In this document: one piece after another, positions 1 through 8,672 of the stretch
How the letters are laid out: each line of letters starts with the position of its first letter
Numbering within the stretch: position 1 is the first letter of the stretch
NCBI GenBank assembly: GCA_965229685.1
Contig: OZ245920.1
Location: 2,232,001-2,296,000, forward strand
Length of the DNA: 64,000 nucleotides
From: Pacificispira sp033344895
GTDB lineage: Bacteria; Pseudomonadota; Alphaproteobacteria; UBA8366; Aestuariispiraceae
Reading direction: 5' to 3'
The notes under the pieces: generated by a model
What the model was told of the DNA's origin: nothing
The model's database searches: none
What the model saw: the letters and a program-made list of their open reading frames with translations, nothing else
Translations under genes and position numbers: made by a program

Positions 1-92
1 CCGGCCTCACGCGGGGACGATCCTTTCACCTCGGTCAGTTCGACCCGGGCGACGGCAGATTCGGCGTTCAGGAACGATTTGAGGTCGGTCAC
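1..92 (-). CDS. xdhC: XdhC, xanthine dehydrogenase accessory protein (N-terminal fragment)
   Basis: Only the first 30 or so codons are inside the window, and the gene runs off the left edge. The reading starts at a GTG and contains VELTEVKGSSPREAG, which matches the conserved start of XdhC/CoxI proteins (GSxPRExG). XdhC binds and inserts the sulfurated molybdenum cofactor into xanthine dehydrogenase. The start lies 5 bases beyond the xdhB stop, which fits an xdhABC operon. The identification rests on this short motif and on position. Confidence 0.75.
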   Translation of the reverse strand, partial: MTDLKSFLNAESAVARVELTEVKGSSPREA

Positions 93-96
93 GGCG

Positions 97-2442
97 CTAC
101 CCCTCGTGTCCCTGGCGCAACCGTTCGACGGCCAGCAGCACCCGCTCCGGCGTCGCCGGCGTGTCAAGGCGCGGACATTCCTGATAGTCCGCGACGCTGG
201 CAACCGCCATGGAAAGCGCCTCCAACACCGATACCCCCAGCATCAGCGGCGGCTCTCCAACCGCTTTCGATCGCCGAATGGTCAATTCGCGGTTCTCCGA
301 CCAACGTGCCAGTTCGACATTGAAGATGCGCGGACGGTCCGAAGCCAGCGGGATCTTGTAAGTGGACGGCGCGTGCGTCCGCAGGCGGCCCTTGTCGTCC
401 CACCAGAGTTCCTCTGTCGTCAGCCAGCCGACGCCCTGAACGAAACCGCCTTCCACCTGGCCTCGGTCGAGCGCCGGATTCAGGGATCGACCGACATCGT
501 GCAGAATATCGGCCCGCTCGACCTGATACTCGCCGGTCAGCGTATCGATGCTGACCTCCGACACCGCCGCGCCATAGGCAAAGTAATAGAATGGCCGCCC
601 CTTACCCGCCGCGCGGTCCCAATGAATGTCAGGGGTCTTGTAGAAGCCGGCGGCGGACAGATGCACCCGTGCCATATAGGCGTGACGAATGAATTCCGCG
701 AAGGCCATCCGTTCGTTGCCGACCCGGACCTGGTTCGGCTCGAATGCGACCTGATCCGGGTCCACATTCCATTTCTCCGCCGCGAAGGCGACCAGCCGTT
801 CCTTGAGCTGGTCGGCCGCATTCTGGGCGGCCATGCCATTCAGATCCGACCCGGAAGATGCGGCCGTCGCGGATGTGTTCGGAACCTTGGCGGTTGTCGT
901 GCCGGTAATCTTGATCCGGTCGAGATCGACCTGGAAACAGTCCGCGACGACCTGTGCCACCTTGGTGAAGAGCCCCTGCCCCATCTCGGTGCCGCCATGA
1001 TTCAGATGGATCGACCCGTCATTGTAGATGTGAATCAGGGCGCCGGCCTGATTGTACCAGGTGGCGGTGAAGGAAATGCCGAATTTCACCGGCGTCAGCG
1101 CGATGCCTTTCCGGATCACACCGCCCTTGGCATTGAATGCCAGTATCGCCTCGCGGCGGCGGGCATAGTCGGCGCTTTCTTCAAGCTCCGAAATCAGCCG
1201 GTCGAGAATGCAATCCGTGACCGTCTGGTGGTAGGGGGTCACGTCGCGTCCTGCCCCGCCGTAGAAATTCGCCTTGCGGATTTCCAGGGGGTCCTTGCCG
1301 AGCGCATAGGCGATTTCCTCGATGATCCGCTCGGCACCGACGACGCCCTGCGGCCCCCCGAACCCCCGAAATGCCGTATTGGAGACCGTGTTGGTCTTCA
1401 TGGGGCGGGAGCGCAACCGCACATTCGGATAGAAATAGGCATTGTCCGCATGGAACAGCGCCCGGTCGGTGACCGGACCGGAGAGATCGGCGGAAAATCC
1501 GCAGCGCGCGGCAAAGGTCGCGTCGACCGCCTGAATACGGCCGTCGTCATCGTAGGCCACGTCGTAGTCGACCTTGAAATCGTGCCGCTTGCCGGTCGCA
1601 ATCATGTCATCGTCCCGGTCCGGACGCAGCTTTACCGGCCGGCCGTACTTTTTCGCGGCAACAGCGGCGACGGCGGCAAAGAGGTTCGGCTGGGTTTCCT
1701 TCCCGCCGAAACCGCCGCCCATCCGCCGAACGTTGATCGTCACCGCGTTGGAGGCGGTTCCCAGTACAAGCGCCACCATGTGCTGCACTTCACTGGGATG
1801 CTGGGTCGAGGAGTATACGGTGACATCTTCGTCCTCACCCGGAATGGCGAAGGCGATATGGCCCTCCAGGTAGAAGTGGTCCTGACCGCCGATCCTCATG
1901 GTGCCGCGCAACCGGTTCGGCGCGGATTCCAATGCCGGTTCGACCGTGCCGCGCTCCAACTTCAGCGGCGCCGTGACATGCGGATAATCCGCGTCGATCG
2001 CGTCCGCGACGTCGACCTTGTGGGGCAGCTCGCGATAGTTGACCCGCGCCTTGTGGGCTGCACGACGGGCCGCATCTCTTGTTTCAGCGACGACCGCAAA
2101 GATCGGCTGCCCGTGGAACTCGACCTTGCCCTCCGCGAAGATCGGTTCGTCATGCAGATGGGTCGGGCTGACATCGTTCACGCCGGGAATGTCTTTTGCC
2201 GTCAGCACGCCGACAACGCCGGGATGCGCCAGGACTTCCGAAAAATCCGTCGACTGGATTTCGCCATGCGCCACCGTCGACAAGGCCAGATAAGCGTGCA
2301 GCGTGCCGGCCGGCTCCGGGATGTCATCGACATATTCGGCGCGCCCGGTGACGTGCTTGTGGGCGGAATCGTGTCGTTCATCCGTATGCACGGTGCCCCG
2401 GATCGGGTCCGGCGTCGTCATCTTCAGATCTCCGTCCATCAT
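97..2442 (-). CDS. xdhB: Xanthine dehydrogenase, molybdopterin-binding large subunit
   Basis: This 781-residue protein has the usual length for bacterial XdhB. It would oxidise hypoxanthine and xanthine to urate in the cytoplasm. Visible family motifs are RMGGGFGGKETQ (molybdopterin contact), NTAFRGFGGPQG with the substrate-binding arginine, GGTEMGQGLFTK, and VGEPPLMLG with the catalytic glutamate near the C-terminus. Its start overlaps the xdhA stop by four bases (ATGA), so the two are translationally coupled. The opposite strand carries a long open frame, which is a high-GC shadow. Confidence 0.96.
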   Translation of the reverse strand: MMDGDLKMTTPDPIRGTVHTDERHDSAHKHVTGRAEYVDDIPEPAGTLHAYLALSTVAHGEIQSTDFSEVLAHPGVVGVLTAKDIPGVNDVSPTHLHDEPIFAEGKVEFHGQPIFAVVAETRDAARRAAHKARVNYRELPHKVDVADAIDADYPHVTAPLKLERGTVEPALESAPNRLRGTMRIGGQDHFYLEGHIAFAIPGEDEDVTVYSSTQHPSEVQHMVALVLGTASNAVTINVRRMGGGFGGKETQPNLFAAVAAVAAKKYGRPVKLRPDRDDDMIATGKRHDFKVDYDVAYDDDGRIQAVDATFAARCGFSADLSGPVTDRALFHADNAYFYPNVRLRSRPMKTNTVSNTAFRGFGGPQGVVGAERIIEEIAYALGKDPLEIRKANFYGGAGRDVTPYHQTVTDCILDRLISELEESADYARRREAILAFNAKGGVIRKGIALTPVKFGISFTATWYNQAGALIHIYNDGSIHLNHGGTEMGQGLFTKVAQVVADCFQVDLDRIKITGTTTAKVPNTSATAASSGSDLNGMAAQNAADQLKERLVAFAAEKWNVDPDQVAFEPNQVRVGNERMAFAEFIRHAYMARVHLSAAGFYKTPDIHWDRAAGKGRPFYYFAYGAAVSEVSIDTLTGEYQVERADILHDVGRSLNPALDRGQVEGGFVQGVGWLTTEELWWDDKGRLRTHAPSTYKIPLASDRPRIFNVELARWSENRELTIRRSKAVGEPPLMLGVSVLEALSMAVASVADYQECPRLDTPATPERVLLAVERLRQGHEG

Positions 2443-3899
2443 GCGCTCAGCCTCACAGACTTTTCAGCATCCGTGGTCTCCAGATAGAAGCGGCGCAGCA
2501 GGTTCGCCGCGACCGTAGCACGGTATTCCGCAGAAGCCCGCCAGTCGCTGATCGGCGCAAAATCCTGTGACAACGCCTTCATCGCTTCTGCCACGGTCGT
2601 TTCGGTCCATTCCCGACCCCGCAGGGCCGCCTCAGCCGTCATTGCGCGCTTCGGCGTCGCCGCCATGCCGCCGAAGGCCAAACGAACGTCCTTGACCAGA
2701 CCGCAGTCAAACGTGACGCAAAAGCCGCCACAAACGGACGAGATGTCCTCGTCGCGCCGCTTGGATATCTTGTAGGCTGCGAGGCGGGCACTGGGATCGG
2801 CGAAGGGAATGCGGATCGATTCCACGAAATCGCCCGCTTCCCGGTCCTGCTTGCCGTAATCGATGAAGAAGTCTTCCAGCTTCACGACCCGACGTTCCCG
2901 GCCGCGCCGCAACGTGATTTCCGCCCCCAGCGCAATCAGTACCGGCGGCGTATCACCGATCGGGGAACCATTGGCGATATTGCCGCCGACCGTGCCCATG
3001 TTACGGACCTGCCAGCCGCCGATCCGACGCCAGTAATCCGTCAGATGCGGGAAATGCGCCGCTATCACCGGCTCGCATTCCGAATAGGTTACGCCCGACC
3101 CCAGGGTCACACCGTCGTCGTCGACGTCGATCCGCTTCAATTCCGTCAGGTGGCCGATGAAGACGGCGGGGGCAATTTCACGCATGAACTTCGTGATCCA
3201 GAGCCCCACATCCGTGGCCCCGGCAACAATGGTCGGGTTTTCATATTCGCTCAGAATCTCGGCCAGATCGTCCACACCGGACGGCAGGATCGCCGTGGAA
3301 CCGCCGTTCGACGTCACGACCCGGCAGCCGTCGTCGAGTTCCCGTAGCCGCCCGATGATGGCATCCCGTTCCGTGGTGAGCACGTCCAGCGCCGGGTCGC
3401 CACGCCCCGACGCATCCAGCGCCGCGCGAATGATCGGTTGATATCCGGTGCAACGGCACAGATTTCCCTGAAGCGCGACCTCGACATCGGCTTCCTGCGG
3501 CTTCGCGTTCTGCATCCACAACGCATAGAGCGACATGACGATACCGGGCGTACAGAACCCGCATTGACTGCCGTGCAGATCGACCATCGCCTGCTGGACC
3601 GGGTGAAGACCGCCATCGGCCGCGCGAAGATGTTCGATCGTCACGACATGGCACAGATCGACGGAAGGCAGGAGGCGAATGCAGGCGTTGACCGTCTCGT
3701 AACGCAGACCGTCCCCATCCAGGCGGCCGACCAGCACCGTGCAGGCACCGCAGTCGCCCTCGGCGCAGCCTTCCTTTGTCCCGCGCAGCGCCTGATCGAG
3801 TCGCAGGTGATCCAGCAGCGTGTCGGAACAGCCGACATCACGCAGCCGGACCGTACGGTCATTCAGGAGAAATCGGATTTCGTTCCGGACCTCGGACAC
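2439..3899 (-). CDS. xdhA: Xanthine dehydrogenase, small subunit (2Fe-2S and FAD domains)
   Basis: The 486-residue protein combines the two iron-sulfur clusters and the FAD domain that pass electrons from the molybdenum site to NAD. The plant-type cluster shows C45, C50 and C53 (GCAEGDCGACTVL) plus C73. The second cluster shows C113, C116, C148 and C150 (CGFCTPGI, GNLCRCTGYQP). The FAD domain follows with VAGATDVGLW and GTVGGNIANGSPIGD. It is the first gene of the xdhABC group and is preceded by uraH on the same strand with a 3-base gap. Confidence 0.96.
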   Translation of the reverse strand: MSEVRNEIRFLLNDRTVRLRDVGCSDTLLDHLRLDQALRGTKEGCAEGDCGACTVLVGRLDGDGLRYETVNACIRLLPSVDLCHVVTIEHLRAADGGLHPVQQAMVDLHGSQCGFCTPGIVMSLYALWMQNAKPQEADVEVALQGNLCRCTGYQPIIRAALDASGRGDPALDVLTTERDAIIGRLRELDDGCRVVTSNGGSTAILPSGVDDLAEILSEYENPTIVAGATDVGLWITKFMREIAPAVFIGHLTELKRIDVDDDGVTLGSGVTYSECEPVIAAHFPHLTDYWRRIGGWQVRNMGTVGGNIANGSPIGDTPPVLIALGAEITLRRGRERRVVKLEDFFIDYGKQDREAGDFVESIRIPFADPSARLAAYKISKRRDEDISSVCGGFCVTFDCGLVKDVRLAFGGMAATPKRAMTAEAALRGREWTETTVAEAMKALSQDFAPISDWRASAEYRATVAANLLRRFYLETTDAEKSVRLSA

Positions 3900-3902
3900 A
3901 GG

Positions 3903-4262
3903 TCAGCTCCCTCTGTAGGTCGAATAGCCGTAAGGCGAAAGCAGCAGCGGCACATGATAGTGCTGATCGGCCGCCGCGATCCCGAACCGTATCGGGATGA
4001 CATCCAGGAAAAGCGGCGGCGCCGCATCCAGCCCTTCGCCCTTGAGGTAATCCCCGGCATGGAACACCAGTTCGTAGACCCCTGTCCTGAAGGCGTCGCC
4101 GGACAGCAGCGGTTCATCCGCGCGACCATCGGAATTGGTTCGGATGTCACGGACAAGAGTGCGATTTTCGCCGTCCAGGCGATAAAGCGAGACCTTCAGG
4201 TTCGCCGCCGGGCGCCCCGATGCCGTATTCAATACATGCGTGGTCAATCGACCCGTCGCCAT
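3903..4262 (-). CDS. uraH: 5-hydroxyisourate hydrolase (transthyretin-like)
   Basis: This 119-residue protein has the normal size for the transthyretin-related family that opens 5-hydroxyisourate to OHCU after urate oxidation. The N-terminal LTTHVLN signature carries the catalytic histidine (H9), and the protein ends in the family hallmark YRGS. It stands directly upstream of xdhA with a 3-base gap, so purine oxidation and the next ring-opening step are probably cotranscribed. Urate oxidase itself is not in the window. Confidence 0.95.
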   Translation of the reverse strand: MATGRLTTHVLNTASGRPAANLKVSLYRLDGENRTLVRDIRTNSDGRADEPLLSGDAFRTGVYELVFHAGDYLKGEGLDAAPPLFLDVIPIRFGIAAADQHYHVPLLLSPYGYSTYRGS

Positions 4263-4365
4263 AACGTACCTCCGTTGCGTGTCCGGACTCTTCGCCGGTA
4301 CTTTTGTTTTGTGGAATTAGAACGCGACGAAACTTTATAGAAAAGCGGGCTGCTCATAAGACTCT

Positions 4366-4382
4366 TTCAATAAATTATTGAA
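4366..4382. promoter_or_regulatory. Palindrome in the uraH/puuE divergent promoter region
   Basis: A perfect 8-base inverted repeat (TTCAATAA / TTATTGAA, one-base centre) lies in the 175-base gap between divergent uraH and puuE. The gap is AT-rich for this neighbourhood. The symmetry suits a dimeric repressor or activator of the purine genes, but no regulator gene is adjacent, so the role is inferred. Confidence 0.45.
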
Positions 4383-4437
4383 TGTCGATCCGCCCGATTT
4401 CTGAAATTGTGCCCGTATCAGATTGTGAGGTTCATCA

Positions 4438-5856
4438 ATGTCCGTTTATCCGCGCGACATGCATGGCTTCGGCCAGGTCCCGCCCGATCCCCAATGGCCG
4501 GGCAATGCAAAGATCGCCATTCAGTTCGTGGTCAACTACGAAGAAGGTGGCGAGAACTGCCTGCTTCATGGAGACCCCGCTTCCGAAGCCTTCCTGTCGG
4601 AGATCGTCGGCGCGGCCGCCTGGCCGGATCAGCGTCACTGGAACATGGAATCGATCTACGAGTATGGCGCACGGGCCGGCTTCTGGCGTCTGCATCGTCT
4701 GTTCACCGATTCGCAGATACCGGTCACCGTCTATGGCGTCGCCACTGCGCTGGCGCGCAACCCGGTGCAGGTCCGCGCAATGCAGGATGCGAAATGGGAA
4801 ATCGCGTCCCATGGCCTGAAATGGATCGAACATAAGGACATGCCAGAGGCCGAGGAGCGCGCGCAGATTCGCGAGGCGATCCGGCTGCACACCGAAGTCA
4901 CGGGCCAACGACCGACGGGATGGTATACCGGCCGATGCTCGGTCAACACGGTGAAACTCGTCGCCGAAGAGGGCGGTTTTGACTATATTTCAGACAGTTA
5001 TGCCGACGACCTTCCCTATTGGATGGAGATCGGGGACCGTGACCAGCTAATCGTGCCCTATACCCTGGATGCGAACGACATGCGGTTTGCCACCCCGCAG
5101 GGTTTCAACACCGGAGACCATTTCTTCCAGTATCTGAAGGAAAGCTTCGACACCCTGTATGCCGAGGGCGAAGCCGGCCAGGCCAAGATGCTGTCGATCG
5201 GTCTGCATTGCCGACTGATCGGCCGTCCGGGTCGGCTGCAGGGGCTTCGGCGCTTCATCGACTACGCGAAGGGCCACGAAGCCGTCTGGTTTGCGCGACG
5301 GATCGAGATCGCCGATCACTGGAGGTCCCATTTCCCCCACTCGCGCCGAACCCGTCCGAGCACGATGGACCGCACGACCTTCGTGAAGACCTTTGGCGGC
5401 ATTTTCGAACATTCTGCCTGGATCGCCGAACGGGCCTATGACGGGTTCGAACGCGGACCGGCCCACGATACGGCGATCGGGGTTCACAGCCTTCTGGCGC
5501 GGGCCTTTCGAAGCGCCGACGAAACGGAGCGCCTGGCAGTCCTGAACGCCCACCCCGATCTGGCCGGCAAACTGGCTCAGGCGAAACGACTGACCGCTGA
5601 ATCCACGCAAGAACAGGCCAGCGCCGGTCTCGACGCGCTGACCGATGACGAGCGCTCGACGTTTCAGGCACTCAACACGCGGTATGTGGAAAAACATGGA
5701 TTCCCCTTCATCATCGCAGTCCGCGATCATGACAAGGAAGGGATTCTGAACGCATTCAAGACGCGCATCGACAACGATCGCGACACGGAATTCGCGGAGG
5801 CCTGCAGACAGGTGGAACGAATTGCGGAGCTCAGACTGAAGGAACTTCTACCATGA
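4438..5856 (+). CDS. puuE: Fused allantoinase PuuE / OHCU decarboxylase UraD
   Basis: One 472-residue protein carries two enzymes of ureide breakdown. Residues 1 to about 300 are a polysaccharide-deacetylase-fold allantoinase (YPRDMHGFGQVPPDPQWPG, and TGWYTGRCSVNT). From residue 310 a complete OHCU decarboxylase begins (FVKTFGGIFEHSAWIAERAY, catalytic-type HPDLAGKLA, then EKHGFPFIIAVR). The C-terminal half would make S-allantoin and the N-terminal half would open it to allantoate. ATG 4438 was chosen because the PuuE family starts this way. The stop overlaps the next start (ATGA). Such fusions are known in alphaproteobacteria. Confidence 0.93.
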   Translation: MSVYPRDMHGFGQVPPDPQWPGNAKIAIQFVVNYEEGGENCLLHGDPASEAFLSEIVGAAAWPDQRHWNMESIYEYGARAGFWRLHRLFTDSQIPVTVYGVATALARNPVQVRAMQDAKWEIASHGLKWIEHKDMPEAEERAQIREAIRLHTEVTGQRPTGWYTGRCSVNTVKLVAEEGGFDYISDSYADDLPYWMEIGDRDQLIVPYTLDANDMRFATPQGFNTGDHFFQYLKESFDTLYAEGEAGQAKMLSIGLHCRLIGRPGRLQGLRRFIDYAKGHEAVWFARRIEIADHWRSHFPHSRRTRPSTMDRTTFVKTFGGIFEHSAWIAERAYDGFERGPAHDTAIGVHSLLARAFRSADETERLAVLNAHPDLAGKLAQAKRLTAESTQEQASAGLDALTDDERSTFQALNTRYVEKHGFPFIIAVRDHDKEGILNAFKTRIDNDRDTEFAEACRQVERIAELRLKELLP

Positions 5857-6710
5857 ACGATGTCGCCTCACGCGAAAGATCGTATTACGCACCGAAGGGC
5901 GGACTGCCCGCCCAGACCGACCTGATGACGCAACGGGCGGTCTTCACCGAAGCCTATGCCGTCATTCCGAAAGGGGTGATGAGTGATATCGTCACCAGCA
6001 ACCTGCCCTTCTGGTCCGAGACCCGCGCCTGGATCATCGCCCGGCCGCTATCCGGATTTTCGGAAACCTTCTCGCACTACATCGTCGAGGTGAGCCGCGG
6101 CGGCGGCAGCGACCGCCCCGACCTTGAATCCGGCGCCGAAAGCGTCCTGTTCATGGTCGAAGGGACGGCAACCCTGACACTGAATGGCGAAACCCATTCG
6201 TTGCGCGCCGGCAGTTATGCCTTTCTGGCGCCCGGCGCCGATTGGCGCCTGCACAACGGCGACAGCGAACGCGCCGAATTCCACTGGATTCGTAAGCTCT
6301 ATGAACCGGTCGAGGGAATCGATCCGCCCGAAAGCTTCGTCACCCATGACAGCGCCGTCACGCCGACGCCAATGCCGGATACGAATGGCTGCTGGGCGAC
6401 CAGCCGGTTCGTGGAATCGACCGACATGCGCCATGACATGCAGGTCAATATCGTCACCTTCCAGCCGGGCGGCGTCATTCCCTTCGAGGAAACCCACGTC
6501 ATGGAGCATGGTCTCTACGTTCTGGAAGGCAAGGCGGTCTACAAACTGAACCGCGACTGGGTCGAGGTCGAGGCCGGCGACTACATGTGGCTGCGGGCAT
6601 TCTGCCCGCAGGCCTGCTATGCCGGTGGCCCGGGGACATTCCGGTACCTGCTGTACAAGGACATCAATCGCCACGCCAAGCTGCGGGGCGTCGGGGCCTT
6701 CGGACGATGA
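5853..6710 (+). CDS. allE: (S)-ureidoglycine aminohydrolase
   Basis: The 285-residue bicupin protein matches the AllE/YlbA family, which releases ammonia from (S)-ureidoglycine to give (S)-ureidoglycolate. The N-terminal cupin has FMVEGTATLTLNGE. The C-terminal cupin has PFEETHVMEHGLYVLEGKA, whose glutamates and histidines are the metal ligands. Relatives are sometimes named bifunctional allantoicase/ureidoglycine aminohydrolase, and no separate allantoate amidohydrolase lies in the window. It overlaps both neighbours by four bases, so it sits in a tight operon. Confidence 0.92.
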   Translation: MNDVASRERSYYAPKGGLPAQTDLMTQRAVFTEAYAVIPKGVMSDIVTSNLPFWSETRAWIIARPLSGFSETFSHYIVEVSRGGGSDRPDLESGAESVLFMVEGTATLTLNGETHSLRAGSYAFLAPGADWRLHNGDSERAEFHWIRKLYEPVEGIDPPESFVTHDSAVTPTPMPDTNGCWATSRFVESTDMRHDMQVNIVTFQPGGVIPFEETHVMEHGLYVLEGKAVYKLNRDWVEVEAGDYMWLRAFCPQACYAGGPGTFRYLLYKDINRHAKLRGVGAFGR

Positions 6711-7201
6711 GCCGAACCATCCCGGTCGAGCCGCTGACCCGCGCCGGTTTCGCCGACTTTGGCGCGGTGATCGAAGCCAGCGGTAGCCCGAGCTTCATGA
6801 TCAATGCAGGTCGGTGCGGGCGGTTTCATGATCTCGCCCGCCCTGAATGGTCCGGTGAGGAAGGTGCGGTAGCGCTGAGCGTCGCGCGAAGCGACGCCGT
6901 CTCCCTCCCCCTGGAACTGGACCTGCTGGAACGCCATCCACTGGGCAGTCAGGCCTTCATTCCAATGAACGGCACGCAGTTCATCGTGATCGTCGCACCG
7001 GACGAAAACGGCAGGCCAGGCCGGCCGAAGGCATTCCTGGCCAATGGTGCTCAGGGCATTCAGTACAATGCGAATTGCTGGCACGGCGTACTGGCGCCGC
7101 TGGATGGTCCGTCGGATTTCCTGATTGTCGATCGCGTGGGTAAGGGTGCCAACCTTGAGGAACATGCCCTCGACGCCCCCTACACGATCGTTCTGGAGTA
7201 A
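6707..7201 (+). CDS. allA: Ureidoglycolate lyase
   Basis: This 164-residue protein has the expected size for AllA, which splits ureidoglycolate into glyoxylate and urea. Family features include PLTRAGFADFGAVIE at the start, FIPMNGTQFIVIVAPDE and NCWHGVLAPL. ATG 6707 overlaps the allE stop (ATGA). An open frame continues upstream of this start but would lie inside allE. The product glyoxylate is the substrate of the bhc cycle encoded 1.5 kb away. Confidence 0.92.
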   Translation: MSRTIPVEPLTRAGFADFGAVIEASGSPSFMINAGRCGRFHDLARPEWSGEEGAVALSVARSDAVSLPLELDLLERHPLGSQAFIPMNGTQFIVIVAPDENGRPGRPKAFLANGAQGIQYNANCWHGVLAPLDGPSDFLIVDRVGKGANLEEHALDAPYTIVLE

Positions 7202-7204
7202 GCC

Positions 7205-8566
7205 ATGGCTTCGCCCGCCGAAGGAACGGTCCTGATCCGCAACGCCGATGTTGTGGTGACCATGGATGCGGGGCGTCGCGAATTGAAGGGTACCGATATC
7301 CTGCTGGCAGACGGGGTTATCGTTTCGGTCGGCAAGAGGAATGCCGACACGGCCGCGGACACGGTCATCGATGCGACAGGCTGTGTCGTGACACCGGGTC
7401 TGGTGAATACCCATCACCACCTTTATCAAACCCTGACCCGCGCGGTACCGGCCGGTCAGGATGCGCTGCTGTTCGGCTGGCTGAAGGCGCTGTATCCGAT
7501 CTGGGCACGCATGACGCCGGACGACATGTTCGTGTCGGCACAGCTGGGCCTGGCGGAACTGGCCCTGTCCGGCTGCACCATGAGTTCGGACCATCTCTAT
7601 CTTTACCCGAACGGCGTCCGCCTGGAGGACACGATCGCGGCCGCGCAAACGATCGGCATTCGGTTTCACCCGACCCGCGGGGCCATGAGCATCGGCGAAT
7701 CCGACGGCGGCCTGCCTCCGGATTCCCTCGTCGAGGAAGAGGAGGCGATCCTGCGCGACTTCATTCGGGTGGTGGACGCGTTTCACGATCCGGCGCCCGG
7801 TGCGATGGTCCGGGTCGGGCTCGCTCCCTGCTCCCCCTTTTCCGTCAGCACAGGACTGATGAAAGACGCCGCCGCGCTTGCCCGGGACAAGGGTGTGATG
7901 TTGCACACCCATCTGGCAGAGAACGACGAGGACATCGCCTATTCCCTCGCCAATTTCGGCTGCCGCCCCGGACAATATGCGGAAGACCTGGGCTGGACCG
8001 GTGACCATGTCTGGCACGCCCATTGTGTCAAACTGGACGCGGCGGAAATCGATCTGTTCGCCCGGACACGAACCGGCGTTGCGCATTGTCCCTGTTCGAA
8101 TTGCCGCCTCGGTTCCGGGATCGCGCCATTACGACAGATGCGGGACGCCGGTGTCCCTGTCGCCCTCGGGGTCGACGGTTCGGCCAGCAACGACAGCGGG
8201 AACCTGATCGCGGAGGCACGCCAGGCGCTTCTGCTGCAGCGCGTCCAGAATGGCGCGGACGCCATGAGTGCCCGCGAGGTGCTCGAAGTCGCCACGCTGG
8301 GCGGCGCGGCGGTTCTGGGACGGGGCACAGAACTTGGCTCCATCGAAACCGGCAAGCGTGCGGATGTCGCAATCTGGGACGTCTCCGCGCTTGAAGCCGC
8401 CGGCGCCTGGGATCCCGTCGCCGCGCTTGTTCTCTGCGGCCCGTTGCCGGTGCGCGACCTTCTGGTCGAAGGCCGCCCCATAGTCCGGGACCGGCAACTG
8501 ACCTCGGCGGACCCGGTTGGCATCGCGGCGGAAGCCCGTCGCCGGGTCGCCCGTCTTCTCGACTGA
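7205..8566 (+). CDS. 8-oxoguanine deaminase (amidohydrolase)
   Basis: The 453-residue protein belongs to the metal-dependent amidohydrolases. Metal ligands are visible in NTHHHLYQTLTR, HTHLAEN, HAHCVKL and GVDGSASND. The LFGWLKALYPIWARM and CPCSNCRLGSG segments are typical of the 8-oxoguanine deaminase subgroup, which converts 8-oxoguanine to urate. It starts 3 bases after allA and ends the purine operon. A guanine or other aminohydrolase activity cannot be excluded from sequence alone. Confidence 0.85.
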   Translation: MASPAEGTVLIRNADVVVTMDAGRRELKGTDILLADGVIVSVGKRNADTAADTVIDATGCVVTPGLVNTHHHLYQTLTRAVPAGQDALLFGWLKALYPIWARMTPDDMFVSAQLGLAELALSGCTMSSDHLYLYPNGVRLEDTIAAAQTIGIRFHPTRGAMSIGESDGGLPPDSLVEEEEAILRDFIRVVDAFHDPAPGAMVRVGLAPCSPFSVSTGLMKDAAALARDKGVMLHTHLAENDEDIAYSLANFGCRPGQYAEDLGWTGDHVWHAHCVKLDAAEIDLFARTRTGVAHCPCSNCRLGSGIAPLRQMRDAGVPVALGVDGSASNDSGNLIAEARQALLLQRVQNGADAMSAREVLEVATLGGAAVLGRGTELGSIETGKRADVAIWDVSALEAAGAWDPVAALVLCGPLPVRDLLVEGRPIVRDRQLTSADPVGIAAEARRRVARLLD

Positions 8567-8587
8567 CCTTTACCGCGTAACATTCCC

Positions 8588-8617
8588 AAAAAAGCGGCCC
8601 CCGCGGACGCGGAGGCC
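8588..8617 (-). terminator. Rho-independent terminator of the bhc operon
   Basis: Read on the minus strand, a GC-rich hairpin (arms GGCCTCCGCG / CGCGGGGGCC with one mismatch) is followed by CGC and six T. It lies 56 bases past the bhcD stop and between convergent genes. Confidence 0.75.
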
Positions 8618-8672
8618 AAGGGTCGTCACGGTCGGGACAACGGCGCCGTCCCGCATGACGAGGGATGGATTC

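Noticed and set aside
79..2487. 802-codon open frame on the plus strand opposite xdhB
   Set aside because: It is the high-GC mirror of xdhB, lacks known motifs and conflicts with a certain gene.
6617..8086. 489-codon minus-strand frame opposite allA and the deaminase gene
   Set aside because: Low-complexity His/Arg-rich translation with no family motifs. The plus-strand genes are well supported.
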